Source: Mesorhizobium zhangyense
Lineage (GTDB): Bacteria; Pseudomonadota; Alphaproteobacteria; Rhizobiales; Rhizobiaceae
Reading direction: 5' to 3'
Assembly: GCF_011045115.1 (NCBI RefSeq)
Contig: NZ_JAAKZG010000003.1
Location: 372,001 to 436,000, forward strand
Length of the DNA: 64,000 nucleotides
Made by a program: the position numbers and the translations under genes. Positions 8,849 through 17,971 of this stretch are shown one piece after another. Position 1 is the first letter of the stretch. Every line of letters begins with the position of its first letter. The notes beneath the pieces are model-generated. The model saw only the letters and a list, made by a program, of their open reading frames with translations. It did not search any database and was not told where the DNA came from.

Positions 8849-10108
8849 ATGAAAACCGTTCTTTACATCGGCGCCGCCATTGCCGCTGCAGCCCTGCTGG
8901 CGCTGCCTATCTTCGGCGATCTCGGCACCATGAACCTGGTGATCAAGATCATGATCGCTGCGATTTTCGCGCTCGGCTTCAACCTGCTATGGGGCCAGGC
9001 CGGCCTGCCGTCCTTCGGCCATGCCGCCTATTACGGCATCGGCACTTTTGCGACGATCTACATGATGAACGCCATCGACCGTGGCGGCTGGTTTCCCACG
9101 CCGCTGCTGCCACTGGTTGGCGCCGGCGCCGGCTTCGCCTTCGGACTGGTCGCGGGCTGGTTCGCCACGATCCGCTCGGGCGTCTATTTCGCGATGATCA
9201 CGGTGGCGCTCGCCGAACTCGTCTCGGCCATCGCGCTGAAGTGGGAAGGATTGTTCGGCGGCGAGGCCGGCATTCGTTCGATCCGCACCGACTGGGGACC
9301 ATTCAGCTTCCAGTCCACGACCTCCGTCTACTGGCTGACGCTTATCTGGATGCTTCTGGTCATGGCCTTCCTGTTCGGCCTGCAGCGCAGCCCCTTCGGG
9401 CTGGTGGTGCGCGGCATCCGCGAGCGCGAGTTGCGCGTGCGGTTTCTAGGCTACGATACCCATCGCGTGAAAACGCTCGTCTTTGCGATTTCCGCAGCCG
9501 TTTCCGGGCTTGCCGGCGGCCTTCTGGCAATCTCCGACGAATCCGCCTCGATGGTACTGTTCCAGGGTTCCGGATCGGCATTCGTGGTGCTCAACACCGT
9601 GATCGGCGGTGCTGGCGTATTTCTCGGTCCGGTCATTGGTGCTGCACTCACAACCAGCTTCGCCTATTTCGGCGCAAACCTTTCCCATTTTTGGATGCTC
9701 TATCTCGGCATCGCCTTCGTGGTGACCGTCATGTACGCGCCACAGGGAATCGGCGGCGCGATCGCACAGCGCGCGCGCGCGGTGAAGGCTGGCGAGAAGG
9801 CAGCTTTCGGCACAGGCGACCTGATAGGAATCGTTGCTTTCGCCCTCACCTTCCTCGGCCTGATATTCCTGATCGAGATCACGGGAACGATCTGCTCGGA
9901 GCAGTATCGCGCCAGCATCGCGTCTGCGAAGGGCGTATGGCCGCCGGTCAGGCTGCTTGGTTACGATTTCAATCCGCTTTCGCCGCTGCCCTGGCTCATA
10001 GGCCTCCTGTCTCTCGGCGCAGGCATCGCGATCGTTGTTGCCCAACCGCATCTTAGACGCCCGCGGCTTCTCGATCTCGTCACTACAAAAGCCGAGGCAG
10101 GAAAATGA
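8849..10108 (+). CDS. HAAT ABC transporter permease, LivM type, with C-terminal extension
   Basis: 419 residues. The first ~310 are a normal LivM permease with FNLLWGQAGLPSFGHAAYYG and the conserved IRSGVYFAMITVALAEL segment. The last ~110 residues add a linker and two further hydrophobic segments (GIVAFALTFLGLIFLIEITG and a second near LPWLIGLLSLGAG) separated by a loop with one Cys. E. coli LivM reaches a similar length by an N-terminal addition instead. The stop overlaps the ATG of the LivG-type gene by 4 bases. The function of the extension is unknown. Confidence 0.9.
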   Translation: MKTVLYIGAAIAAAALLALPIFGDLGTMNLVIKIMIAAIFALGFNLLWGQAGLPSFGHAAYYGIGTFATIYMMNAIDRGGWFPTPLLPLVGAGAGFAFGLVAGWFATIRSGVYFAMITVALAELVSAIALKWEGLFGGEAGIRSIRTDWGPFSFQSTTSVYWLTLIWMLLVMAFLFGLQRSPFGLVVRGIRERELRVRFLGYDTHRVKTLVFAISAAVSGLAGGLLAISDESASMVLFQGSGSAFVVLNTVIGGAGVFLGPVIGAALTTSFAYFGANLSHFWMLYLGIAFVVTVMYAPQGIGGAIAQRARAVKAGEKAAFGTGDLIGIVAFALTFLGLIFLIEITGTICSEQYRASIASAKGVWPPVRLLGYDFNPLSPLPWLIGLLSLGAGIAIVVAQPHLRRPRLLDLVTTKAEAGK

Positions 10109-10857
10109 GCGCGACCACTCTCAGCCTTTCGTCCGTCCAGAAAAGCTTCGCCATGGTCCGCGTGCTTGAGGCGATCGACCTCGACATCGCCAAGGGCGAG
10201 CGGCATGCGCTGATCGGTCCGAACGGCGCGGGCAAATCGACCCTGTTCAACCTGATCTCGGGAGCTTTCGCACCAACCTCCGGCAGCATCCAGCTGAATG
10301 GCGCCTCTGTTGCCGGGCTGGTTCCGCACAAGCTCAACCGTGCGGGCCTTGGCCGCTCCTTCCAGATCACGCATGTGTTCGACAAGCTGACCGTACGCGA
10401 GAACATACGGCTCGCGGTCATGGGCCGCTTCGGCAAGCGCTGGAGCTTCCTGCGCCGCGGAGCTGTATGGGACGAGATCGATCGCGAGACGGACGCGCTG
10501 ATCGCCGGCGCCAATCTGTCGCCGCAGTCGGAAACCAACGCCGGCGACCTGGCATATTCCGAGCAGCGGGCCGTAGAAATCTGCATGACCGTCGGCACCG
10601 GTGCCGAGGTGATCCTGCTCGACGAGCCGACCGCCGGCATGTCCCGCGAGGAGACCGCGCACATCATCACCTTCATCCGCAGGATTACCGAAGGCCGCAC
10701 GCTGGTGATGGTCGAGCATGACATGGATGTCGTCTTCAACCTGGCCGACCGGGTTTCTGTTCTGGTCAACGGCCGCATCCTGGTCACGGGCACGCCTTCC
10801 GAAATCCGCTCCGACGCTCGCGTGCGTGAAGCCTATCTCGGTGACGGAGAGCACTGA
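10105..10857 (+). CDS. HAAT ABC transporter ATPase, LivG type (cluster 1)
   Basis: 250 residues. Walker A GPNGAGKSTLFN (about 34-45), a LivG-type signature region LAYSEQRAVEI replacing a strict LSGGQ, Walker B VILLDEPTAGMS, and switch His in MVEHDMDVVF. It hydrolyses ATP to drive the LivH/LivM-type permease, as a heterodimer with the LivF-type protein. It overlaps the preceding gene by 4 bases and the next by one base (TGATG), showing tight operon coupling. Confidence 0.92.
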   Translation: MSATTLSLSSVQKSFAMVRVLEAIDLDIAKGERHALIGPNGAGKSTLFNLISGAFAPTSGSIQLNGASVAGLVPHKLNRAGLGRSFQITHVFDKLTVRENIRLAVMGRFGKRWSFLRRGAVWDEIDRETDALIAGANLSPQSETNAGDLAYSEQRAVEICMTVGTGAEVILLDEPTAGMSREETAHIITFIRRITEGRTLVMVEHDMDVVFNLADRVSVLVNGRILVTGTPSEIRSDARVREAYLGDGEH

Positions 10858-11561
10858 TGCTGAATGTTACGGATCTGCACGCCGCCTACGGCAACATCAA
10901 GGTTCTGAACGGGGTGACGCTCTCCGTTCCCGGCGGTTCGATCGCCACGATCCTCGGTCGCAACGGCTCGGGACGCTCTTCCACCTGCAAGGCTGTGATG
11001 GGCTTGCTGCCGCCGATGAGAGGACAGGTAACCCTGAAGGGCAAGGAACTCGCAGGCCTGCCGGCGCACGAGATTTCGCGCGCCGGCATCGGCTATGTCC
11101 CGGAAGACCGGCAGGTGTTCAAGAACCTCAGCGTCGAGGAAAATTTCAAGATCGGCATTCAGCCGGCAAAGGCTGGCCGCGCCGCCTGGACCGTGGACGA
11201 ACTGCTCGACGTTTTTCCGCGCCTGCGCGAGCGGCGCCATATCAAGGCTGGCTTCCTTTCCGGCGGCGAGCAGCAGATGCTCACCTTGTTCCGCACCTTG
11301 CTGACCAATCCCGACGTGATGCTCATCGACGAGCCGACGGAAGGTCTTGCTCCGAAAGTGGTGGAAGCGCTCGCCGAAGTCATTCTCGAAATGAAGCGGC
11401 GCGGACTGGCCCTGCTGCTGCTTGAGCAGAAACTGGCAATGGTCATGCGCCTGACCGACCGTGTCTTTGTGATGGGGCGCGGCGAGATCGTGTTTTCCGG
11501 CAGCGTTGCCGACTTCCAGGCCGACGACGCGGTGCGCCGGACATGGCTGGAAGTCAGCTGA
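10857..11561 (+). CDS. HAAT ABC transporter ATPase, LivF type, Walker A Lys replaced by Arg
   Basis: 234 residues. LivF family: N-terminal VTDLHAAYGNIKVLNGV, signature FLSGGEQQMLTLFRTLL, Walker B VMLIDEPTEGLAP. The P-loop reads GRNGSGRSS: the invariant Lys that contacts ATP phosphates is Arg. The codon is CGC in a clean reading frame. The other motifs look intact, so the protein may hydrolyse ATP weakly or act as the less active half of the heterodimer. Last gene of the importer operon, ending 17 bases from the convergent hydrolase gene. Confidence 0.9.
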   Translation: MLNVTDLHAAYGNIKVLNGVTLSVPGGSIATILGRNGSGRSSTCKAVMGLLPPMRGQVTLKGKELAGLPAHEISRAGIGYVPEDRQVFKNLSVEENFKIGIQPAKAGRAAWTVDELLDVFPRLRERRHIKAGFLSGGEQQMLTLFRTLLTNPDVMLIDEPTEGLAPKVVEALAEVILEMKRRGLALLLLEQKLAMVMRLTDRVFVMGRGEIVFSGSVADFQADDAVRRTWLEVS

Positions 11562-11578
11562 ACGGCGTGGCGGCGATG

Positions 11579-12385
11579 TCAGCCCCCAGCCTTGAGACCG
11601 CCCCACCAGCGCGCGATTGTCGCGGCGGCCTCGCGTGGCTTTTCCGCCGGCATAGCATGGCTGGCATTGGGAATGGCTTCAGCCGTCACCCGGCCTGCGA
11701 ACTCGCGAACGAGTTCGTCCTCGCTCCCAGTCGGCCGGAACGGGTCAGCGCCGCCCATCAAATCCAGGATGGGCGCAGTTCCGGTTTCCCACCAGTCCGA
11801 TTGCGGCGTAAGCGCGCGCGCAGCACGCTGGCTCGCCACCACTTCAGGATGCCAGCCGCTAAGCCATTCGCCGGCATCGTTACCTTCGGCGAAGAAGCCC
11901 AGACGCAGGGCAGCGAGACGCTCGGCATCCGAGGTCTCCGCCGCATTGATGGCGGTGATCGCCGCACTCAGATGCTGCGGCCATTGCTTCGCGCCCGACG
12001 CAAGCAGAACGACGCCGGCGACGATATCCGGATGGTCCGCAGCAACCGTGCGAGCAACCCAGGTGCCATAGGCATGGCCGGCCACGATAGCGCGTTCGCC
12101 CTCTCCGAGTTCGGCGGAAAGCACAGTCACGAAATCCGTCGCGAAATCATGGAAGCTCACGTCCCGCATGGGTCCGCGGGACGGCAGAATGCCGCGCGGT
12201 TCGACGCGCGCGACGCGGAAACCATGCCCTTGCAGGGCTTTGGCCAATGGCCACAGTTCCGCGCAGCAGCGGCCAGTGGATGCGATCAGCAGCACCAGCG
12301 GCCCCTCACCGCCGATCCTGTAGCCGACCTGCCCATCGCGGGTCGGCAGGATTCGCAGGTCGTCGGTGTCGGCGTCGTCGGTCAT
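11579..12385 (-). CDS. Alpha/beta-hydrolase fold protein with Ala at the nucleophile
   Basis: 268 residues with the alpha/beta-hydrolase core: oxyanion region LVLLIASTGRCCAELWP, strand-turn VAGHAYGTWVA, and terminal His in NASHAMPAEKP. The nucleophile elbow would be GHSxG in an active esterase; here it is GHAYG, so the usual catalytic Ser is missing. It may be a non-hydrolytic member (lyase, chaperone or binding role) or use another residue. It is on the opposite strand to cluster 1, convergent with the importer and divergent from the fused hydratase/dehydrogenase gene. Confidence 0.85.
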   Translation of the reverse strand: MTDDADTDDLRILPTRDGQVGYRIGGEGPLVLLIASTGRCCAELWPLAKALQGHGFRVARVEPRGILPSRGPMRDVSFHDFATDFVTVLSAELGEGERAIVAGHAYGTWVARTVAADHPDIVAGVVLLASGAKQWPQHLSAAITAINAAETSDAERLAALRLGFFAEGNDAGEWLSGWHPEVVASQRAARALTPQSDWWETGTAPILDLMGGADPFRPTGSEDELVREFAGRVTAEAIPNASHAMPAEKPREAAATIARWWGGLKAGG

Positions 12386-12482
12386 GGCTGTTCCTCTGCA
12401 AAGCCATTCCGCCCAGCGATTGACAGGCGGAACATCAGTAAAATATATAAAACTAGCTTTTTAGCATAACAAGAGAATTATC

Positions 12483-14519
12483 GTGATCGGTTGGGCCAGA
12501 CATGCGGATATAGCGGTTGTCACCATAGACAACCCGCCGGTCAATGCCGGTTCGCATGCCGTGCGCTCCGGCCTCGTGGCCGCACTGGCCGAGATTGCCA
12601 CCCAACCCGAAATTAAAGGCGTGATTCTCATCGGCGCCGGCAAGACCTTTATCGGCGGGTCGGACATTCGCGAATTCGGCCAGCCGCTCGCCGATCCGCA
12701 ACTTCCGGCGGTGATCGACGCCATTGAAGCACTGCCCATACCTGTCGCCGCAGCCATTCGCGGCGCGGCCCTCGGCGGCGGTTATGAACTTGCGCTCGGG
12801 TGCGACCTGCGCGTGGCCGACGAGAAAGCGGTGGTGGGGCTTCCCGAAGTCAGCCTCGGGCTCGTTCCCGGCGCCGGCGGTACACAAAGGCTGCCGCGCC
12901 TGACGGGCGTGCCGGTAGCCATCGATCTCATCCTTTCCGCACGGCGGATTTCCGCCCCGGAAGCGCAGTCGCTCAGCATGATCGATGTGGTAAGCACGGA
13001 CGATCTGCTGGAAGACACGATATCAGCGCTTCGCCGACTAGCCGGCAAGCGCCGCATTGCCGACATGCCGGTTCCAGCTTTCGATCCCGCAGAAGCGAAA
13101 GCGGCGTATGACAAGGCCATTGCCCGCGCAAAAGGCCGACCCGCCGCGCAGCAGGCGGCACAATTAATCCTCAGCGCTTCCGAAAAGCCTTTCCGCGAAG
13201 CGCTGGCCGAGGAACGCGCCGTCTTCCAGGCGATCCGCATCTCGCCCGAGGCCTTCGCCTATCGCCATCTCTTCTTTGCCGAGCGCGACGCGGCGCGGCT
13301 GGACACTGCCGCGGCGAGCGGCTCGAAAATTTCGCGTATCGCGGTGATCGGCGCAGGCACGATGGGTGCCGGCATCGCGCATGCGTTTTTGTCTTCCGGC
13401 TACCATGTGATCCTGATCGAAAGGGATGAACCGTCGCTGACAGCCGGAGAAGCGCGCATCGCCGGCTTGCGCGAACAGGATTTCAAGCGCGGCCGCATCT
13501 CCGAAGCCGCCAGGCAGGCGCAGGCGCACGCCTTGACAGCAATCGCCGCTCTCGATGCGGCCAAGGACGCCGATCTGGTCATCGAGGCGGTATTCGAAGA
13601 CATGGCCGTCAAACGCGATCTGCTCGCGCGCCTCGGCTCCATCGTCAGCCGCGAAACCATCGTTGCGACCAACACCTCCTATCTCGATATCGACGCGATG
13701 GCCGAAGGTTTCCCGCAGCTCAAGCGGTTGCTCGGACTGCACTTTTTCTCGCCCGCCCATGTGATGAAGCTTCTGGAGATCGTGCGCGCCTCGGCAACCA
13801 GTGATGAGACATTGGCGACAGCCCTTTCGGTGGCAAAGCGGCTCGGCAAGCAGCCGGTGGTGGCCAAGAACGCCTACGGCTTCATCGGCAACCGCATCTA
13901 CGCCGCCTACCGCCGTCACGCGGAGTTCCTGATTCAGGACGGCGCGACGCCCGAAGCCGTCGACCGCGCGATGACCGGTTTTGGCATGGCCATGGGACCG
14001 TTTGCGGTTGCCGACCTTTCAGCACTCGATATTGCATGGCGTATGCGCAAGGCGCAGGCCGCAACGCGTGATCCCTCGGCACGCTATGTCGACATTCCCG
14101 ACCGCCTCTGCGAGGCAGGACGGCTCGGACGCAAGACAGGGGCCGGCTATTACGACTATTCCTCGGGGAAGGCTCAGGCCGATCCCGCTGTGGGAGCCTT
14201 CATCGCAGCATCGCGGCAGGCGGCAGGCATCACACCACGAACCATCGGCGATGAAGAGATTTGCGCACGCTGTCTGGGCGCCATGGTCAACGAAGTAGCC
14301 CTCCTGTTCGCGGAAGGCGTGGCCCGCAAGCCATCCGACATCGATGTTGCCATGGTGCACGGCTACGGCTTCCCGCGCTGGACCGGCGGACCGGTCTGGT
14401 GGTCCGCGAATCTTCCCGATGACGATCTCAAGAGCGTTCTGGCGCAGGTCGCTGCCGCCGAAGGCCCGCTATTCCGCGCCGGAGACGTCGACGCCCTGAT
14501 CTCCGCTCTCAAGCAATAA
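12483..14519 (+). CDS. Fused enoyl-CoA hydratase / 3-hydroxyacyl-CoA dehydrogenase
   Basis: 678 residues from a GTG start. Residues 1-190 are a crotonase domain with both catalytic glutamates (GGGYELALG and LPEVSLGLVPGAGGTQR). From about 284 comes the NAD-binding fold IAVIGAGTMGAGIAHAF, then the dehydrogenase catalytic His420 in LHFFSPAHVMKLLE, and two C-terminal 3HCDH domains. The order (hydratase first) matches FadJ/FadB and peroxisomal MFE1. It hydrates an enoyl-CoA and oxidises the 3-hydroxyacyl-CoA with NAD. No acyl-CoA dehydrogenase or thiolase is present in the cluster. It heads the catabolic operon of cluster 1. Confidence 0.92.
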   Translation: MIGWARHADIAVVTIDNPPVNAGSHAVRSGLVAALAEIATQPEIKGVILIGAGKTFIGGSDIREFGQPLADPQLPAVIDAIEALPIPVAAAIRGAALGGGYELALGCDLRVADEKAVVGLPEVSLGLVPGAGGTQRLPRLTGVPVAIDLILSARRISAPEAQSLSMIDVVSTDDLLEDTISALRRLAGKRRIADMPVPAFDPAEAKAAYDKAIARAKGRPAAQQAAQLILSASEKPFREALAEERAVFQAIRISPEAFAYRHLFFAERDAARLDTAAASGSKISRIAVIGAGTMGAGIAHAFLSSGYHVILIERDEPSLTAGEARIAGLREQDFKRGRISEAARQAQAHALTAIAALDAAKDADLVIEAVFEDMAVKRDLLARLGSIVSRETIVATNTSYLDIDAMAEGFPQLKRLLGLHFFSPAHVMKLLEIVRASATSDETLATALSVAKRLGKQPVVAKNAYGFIGNRIYAAYRRHAEFLIQDGATPEAVDRAMTGFGMAMGPFAVADLSALDIAWRMRKAQAATRDPSARYVDIPDRLCEAGRLGRKTGAGYYDYSSGKAQADPAVGAFIAASRQAAGITPRTIGDEEICARCLGAMVNEVALLFAEGVARKPSDIDVAMVHGYGFPRWTGGPVWWSANLPDDDLKSVLAQVAAAEGPLFRAGDVDALISALKQ

Positions 14520-14548
14520 CAACGCACGCCGAAACGAGGAACGCAGCC

Positions 14549-15310
14549 ATGGCAATCATCATCGAAAAGGCCGACATGATCGCGACGATCTCCATCGATT
14601 GTCCGCCGGTCAACGCGATTTCGATCGCCGACTATGCCGAGATTGCCGACACCTTCGAGGCGGCGAAGGACTGGGCCGACATCAACTGCATCATCTTCAC
14701 CGCCACGGGCAGCAAGGCGTTTTGCGCCGGGCTGGACCTCAACGAATTCCTCGCGGCTACACTGGACCAGGACCCCGCCCGGGCAAGGATCGTGCGCCGT
14801 TGCTTCGCCGCCGTGCGCCATGCCGCCGTCCCCGTCATCGGCGCCATCAACGGCCCGGCGCTCGGTGCAGGAACGGTGCTGGCCTCGGTCTGCGATATCC
14901 GCATCGCATCGGAAAACGCACGGTTCGGCATGCCCGAGATCAATGTCGGTCGCTGCGGCGGTGCTGCACACATGATGCGCCACCTGCCGCAAGGCCTGCT
15001 GCGTCAGATGTATTTCACCGGTCAGCCGATCAGCGCCGCCGAAGCGCTTCAGTGCGGTTTCATCCAGAAGGTCGTGCCCTTCGAAGACCTCGCCAAGTCC
15101 GCTCGCTCACTCGCCGAGGTCATCGCCGCCAAGGCGCCGATCGGCCTGCGCATGGCGAAAGAAGCCCTCAACAAGGTCGAATTCATGCAGACCGAGGACG
15201 GCTATCAGCTCGAACAGAGCTATTCCACCACATTGATGGCGACCGAAGACGCGCGCGAAGCCACGCGCGCCGTGGTCGAGAAGCGTCCGCCAGTATGGGT
15301 GGGCCGCTGA
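14549..15310 (+). CDS. Crotonase-superfamily protein (enoyl-CoA hydratase/isomerase-like)
   Basis: 253 residues, normal for the family. The CoA/oxyanion segments are visible: AFCAGLDLNEF and INGPALGAGTVLASVCD. The first of the two catalytic Glu residues of true enoyl-CoA hydratases (GGGCE-type) is replaced (GAGTV), while the second is kept in FGMPEINVG. That pattern argues for an isomerase, hydrolase or lyase variant rather than a standard hydratase. It is 29 bases after the fused hydratase/dehydrogenase gene and has a GAGGAACGCAGCC leader region as ribosome-binding site. Confidence 0.9.
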   Translation: MAIIIEKADMIATISIDCPPVNAISIADYAEIADTFEAAKDWADINCIIFTATGSKAFCAGLDLNEFLAATLDQDPARARIVRRCFAAVRHAAVPVIGAINGPALGAGTVLASVCDIRIASENARFGMPEINVGRCGGAAHMMRHLPQGLLRQMYFTGQPISAAEALQCGFIQKVVPFEDLAKSARSLAEVIAAKAPIGLRMAKEALNKVEFMQTEDGYQLEQSYSTTLMATEDAREATRAVVEKRPPVWVGR

Positions 15311-15312
15311 TC

Positions 15313-16095
15313 ATGGAAGGCACCTTCGTCCGCGACGGCGTGGCGCTGAACTACCGGATCGACAAGGCCGATCCGGCGGCGCCCTGGCTCGTGTTCGGCA
15401 ACTCGCTGATGACCGACCTGTCGATCTGGGACGAACAAGTGGCGGCGCTTGCGAGCGCATGGAACATCCTGCGTTACGACCAGCGCGGGCATGGCCAATC
15501 CGGCGTGCCGGTGGCGGCTCTCGATATCCCGACGCTGGCCGAGGATCTGCTGGCGCTGATCGACTTCGTCGGCATCGAGCGCTGCACCTATGTCGGACTC
15601 TCCATGGGCGTTCCGACCGGGCTTGCCGCCTTCGGTACGCGCCCCGAGCTTTTCGAACGCCTCGTTCTCGTCGACGGCCAGGCCCGCAGCGCGGCCACCG
15701 GACTCGCTTTCTGGGAAGAGCGGATCGCCTTTGCGCGCGAGCACGGCATGGCGGCACTTGCCGAGCAGACAATGAAGCGCTGGCTGCGGCCGAAGCGTTA
15801 CGACTCGCAGCAGGCTGAACGGCTCCAGGACATGATCGCCGCCACCCAGCTCGAAGGTTTTGTGGCCTGCGCCTCCGCCCTGCGGGAGTACGACCAGTCT
15901 GCGGTGTTGCCGCAGCTCGACATTCCCGTTCGGCTGATTGCCGGTGCCGAGGATGGCGCCATGCCGGCAACGATGAAAGCAATAGCCGGGCAGATTGCAG
16001 ACGCTGCGTTCGAAGCCCTACCGGATGCCGGCCACGTGCCCAATTTCGAGAAGCCGGCGGAGTTCAACGCCGCGCTCGCAGCGGCGCTGCGATGA
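15313..16095 (+). CDS. Alpha/beta hydrolase, 3-oxoadipate enol-lactonase (PcaD)-like
   Basis: 260 residues from the ATG two bases after the preceding stop; longer frames reading in from upstream overlap the crotonase and are artefacts. PcaD-like features: LVFGNSLMTDLSIWD, YDQRGHGQSG, nucleophile elbow YVGLSMGVPTG with Ser, and C-terminal LPDAGHVPNFEKP with His. PcaD opens 3-oxoadipate enol-lactone, but no other beta-ketoadipate genes are present except a CMD-like gene, so it may act on another lactone or ester or hydrolyse a ring-cleavage product. It is part of the cluster 1 operon. Confidence 0.88.
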   Translation: MEGTFVRDGVALNYRIDKADPAAPWLVFGNSLMTDLSIWDEQVAALASAWNILRYDQRGHGQSGVPVAALDIPTLAEDLLALIDFVGIERCTYVGLSMGVPTGLAAFGTRPELFERLVLVDGQARSAATGLAFWEERIAFAREHGMAALAEQTMKRWLRPKRYDSQQAERLQDMIAATQLEGFVACASALREYDQSAVLPQLDIPVRLIAGAEDGAMPATMKAIAGQIADAAFEALPDAGHVPNFEKPAEFNAALAAALR

Positions 16096-16105
16096 GGACG
16101 CCCGC

Positions 16106-16771
16106 ATGAAGCTTCTCTGGTCGCCGAAATCACCTTTCGTCCGCAAGGTCATGATCGTCATCCACGAACTCGGGCTGGCGGACAGGATCGAGCTGGTGCG
16201 CGCTGTCGCGGTGCCGCGCGGCGAGCCAAATCCCGTCATCCTGAAAGAAAATCCGCTCGGGAAGATTCCAACGCTTCTGGTGCCGGGCCTACCGCCGATC
16301 TTCGATTCCGCGGTCATCTGTGATTGGCTCTCGAATCTTTCCGCCGATGGCGAAAGCCTGATCCCGCGCGCGGGCAAACCGAGGCTCAGGCAACTGCGCT
16401 GGCAGGCACTGGGCGACGGTCTGACCGAAAACCTGCTGCTCTGGCGTATCGAATGCCTGGGAGCCGACGGCGGCGATGCAGAAGTGATCGCATCCTATCG
16501 CGCCAAGGTGCGGGCAGCGCTTGCCGGGCTCGAAGATGAAGCCGGCGAGCTCGCCTCCGCGCCATTCGGCATCGGCCAGATCGCCATCCTCTGCGCGCTC
16601 GGCCAGCTCGACTTCCGCTTTTCGCAGAGTGAGTGGCGACGCGCTCATCCCAAACTCACCGCGTGGAGCGAGTTGCAAGCCGACCGCCCGTCGGTCGCCG
16701 CCACCGTCATCGTCAACGACCAGGGGCCGGACGAAGGCCCAATCATGAATCTTACTTTCGGAGAGGACTGA
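16106..16771 (+). CDS. Glutathione S-transferase-like protein
   Basis: 221 residues from the ATG at 16106. Thioredoxin-fold N-terminal domain starts MKLLWSPKSPFVRKVMI with Ser at the position of the catalytic Ser/Cys; GKIPTLLV gives the cis-Pro that binds glutathione and FDSAVICDWL the Glu/Asp-Ser gamma-glutamyl contact. A helical C-terminal domain follows. It may conjugate or isomerise an intermediate, or remove a reactive one. Ten bases separate it from the hydrolase and three from the CoA-transferase, so it is in the operon. Confidence 0.87.
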   Translation: MKLLWSPKSPFVRKVMIVIHELGLADRIELVRAVAVPRGEPNPVILKENPLGKIPTLLVPGLPPIFDSAVICDWLSNLSADGESLIPRAGKPRLRQLRWQALGDGLTENLLLWRIECLGADGGDAEVIASYRAKVRAALAGLEDEAGELASAPFGIGQIAILCALGQLDFRFSQSEWRRAHPKLTAWSELQADRPSVAATVIVNDQGPDEGPIMNLTFGED

Positions 16772-16774
16772 CCT

Positions 16775-17971
16775 TTGGCCGGACCACTTTCACACATCCG
16801 CGTGCTCGATTTGAGCCGCATCATGGCAGGGCCCTGGTCTGGTCAGATCCTGGCCGACCTGGGTGCTGACGTCATCAAGGTGGAACGCACCGGCGAGGGC
16901 GACGACACCCGCAAATGGGGCCCGCCCTATCTGACCGGCAGCGATGGAAAGCCGACGAAGGAGTCGGGCTATTACCTGTCCGTCAATCGCGGCAAGCGCT
17001 CGGTCGAAGTGGATATCTCGACCGAACGGGGTCAGGCGGTCATCCGCGAAATCGCCAAGACCTCCGACATCGTCCTGGAGAATTTCAAGTCGGGCACGCT
17101 CGACCGCTACGGTCTGGGCCACGAGCATCTCAAGGCAGAGAACCCGCGCGTCATCTATGCCTCCATCACCGGTTTCGGCACGACCGGACCCAAGCGTGAG
17201 GACGTAGCCTACGACTTCATGATCCAGGCCATGGGCGGGTTGATGAGCGTGACCGGCGAGCGCGACGACCTGCCGGGCGGCGGCCCACAGAAGGTCGGCA
17301 TCCCGATCATCGACATCATGACCGGCATGTACACGACGATCGCCGTCCTGGCGGCACTCGCCAATCGCGACCAGACCGGCAAAGGTGACTATATCGACGT
17401 TTCCATGCTGGACGTCTCGGTGGCGATGCTGGCCAACCAGGCGATGAACTTCCTGGTTTCGGGCAAGACGCCAAAGCGCGGCGGAAACCGTCACCCCAAC
17501 ATCCAGCCGCAGGACGTCTTTGCGGTGGCCGACGGCCACATCGTGCTTGCGGTCGGCAATGACGAACAGTTCCGCCGCTTCGCCACCGTCCTTGGCGCAC
17601 CTGAATGGGCCGACGACGAACGCTTCTCGACTAACGCCGCCCGCGTGACCAACCTGTCGACCTTGCATCCGATGATCTGCGAGCGCTTCGCGCAGAAACC
17701 CCTGCAACACTGGCTGGCCGAGCTTGGCGCGGCGAAGGTTCCTTGTGGCCCCATCAACACCATCCCGATGGTTTTCGACGAGCCCCAGGTGCAGCACCGC
17801 GAAATGCTGAGGGAATTGCCCCACCCGCTGGCGGGCTCCGTCAAGCAGGTGGTGAGCCCGATGCGCTTCACCGAAGCACCCCTTTCCTTCGATCTGCCGC
17901 CCCCGCTTCTGGGGCAGCATACCGACGAAATCCTTGCCTCTTTGGGCCTGACCGACGGAGCAACGACCTGA
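16775..17971 (+). CDS. Class III (CaiB/BaiF) CoA-transferase
   Basis: 398 residues from a TTG start, chosen because GGAGAGG lies just upstream and the family N-terminus (LSHIRVLDLSRIMAGPWS) follows directly. Family landmarks: LADLGADVIKVE, NRGKRSVEVD, and the catalytic Asp180 in IPIIDIMTG that carries the acyl-CoA exchange. Enzymes of this family move CoA from a donor thioester to a carboxylic acid and would activate the cluster 1 acid for beta-oxidation-like steps. The stop overlaps the next start by one base (TGATG). Confidence 0.92.
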   Translation: MAGPLSHIRVLDLSRIMAGPWSGQILADLGADVIKVERTGEGDDTRKWGPPYLTGSDGKPTKESGYYLSVNRGKRSVEVDISTERGQAVIREIAKTSDIVLENFKSGTLDRYGLGHEHLKAENPRVIYASITGFGTTGPKREDVAYDFMIQAMGGLMSVTGERDDLPGGGPQKVGIPIIDIMTGMYTTIAVLAALANRDQTGKGDYIDVSMLDVSVAMLANQAMNFLVSGKTPKRGGNRHPNIQPQDVFAVADGHIVLAVGNDEQFRRFATVLGAPEWADDERFSTNAARVTNLSTLHPMICERFAQKPLQHWLAELGAAKVPCGPINTIPMVFDEPQVQHREMLRELPHPLAGSVKQVVSPMRFTEAPLSFDLPPPLLGQHTDEILASLGLTDGATT

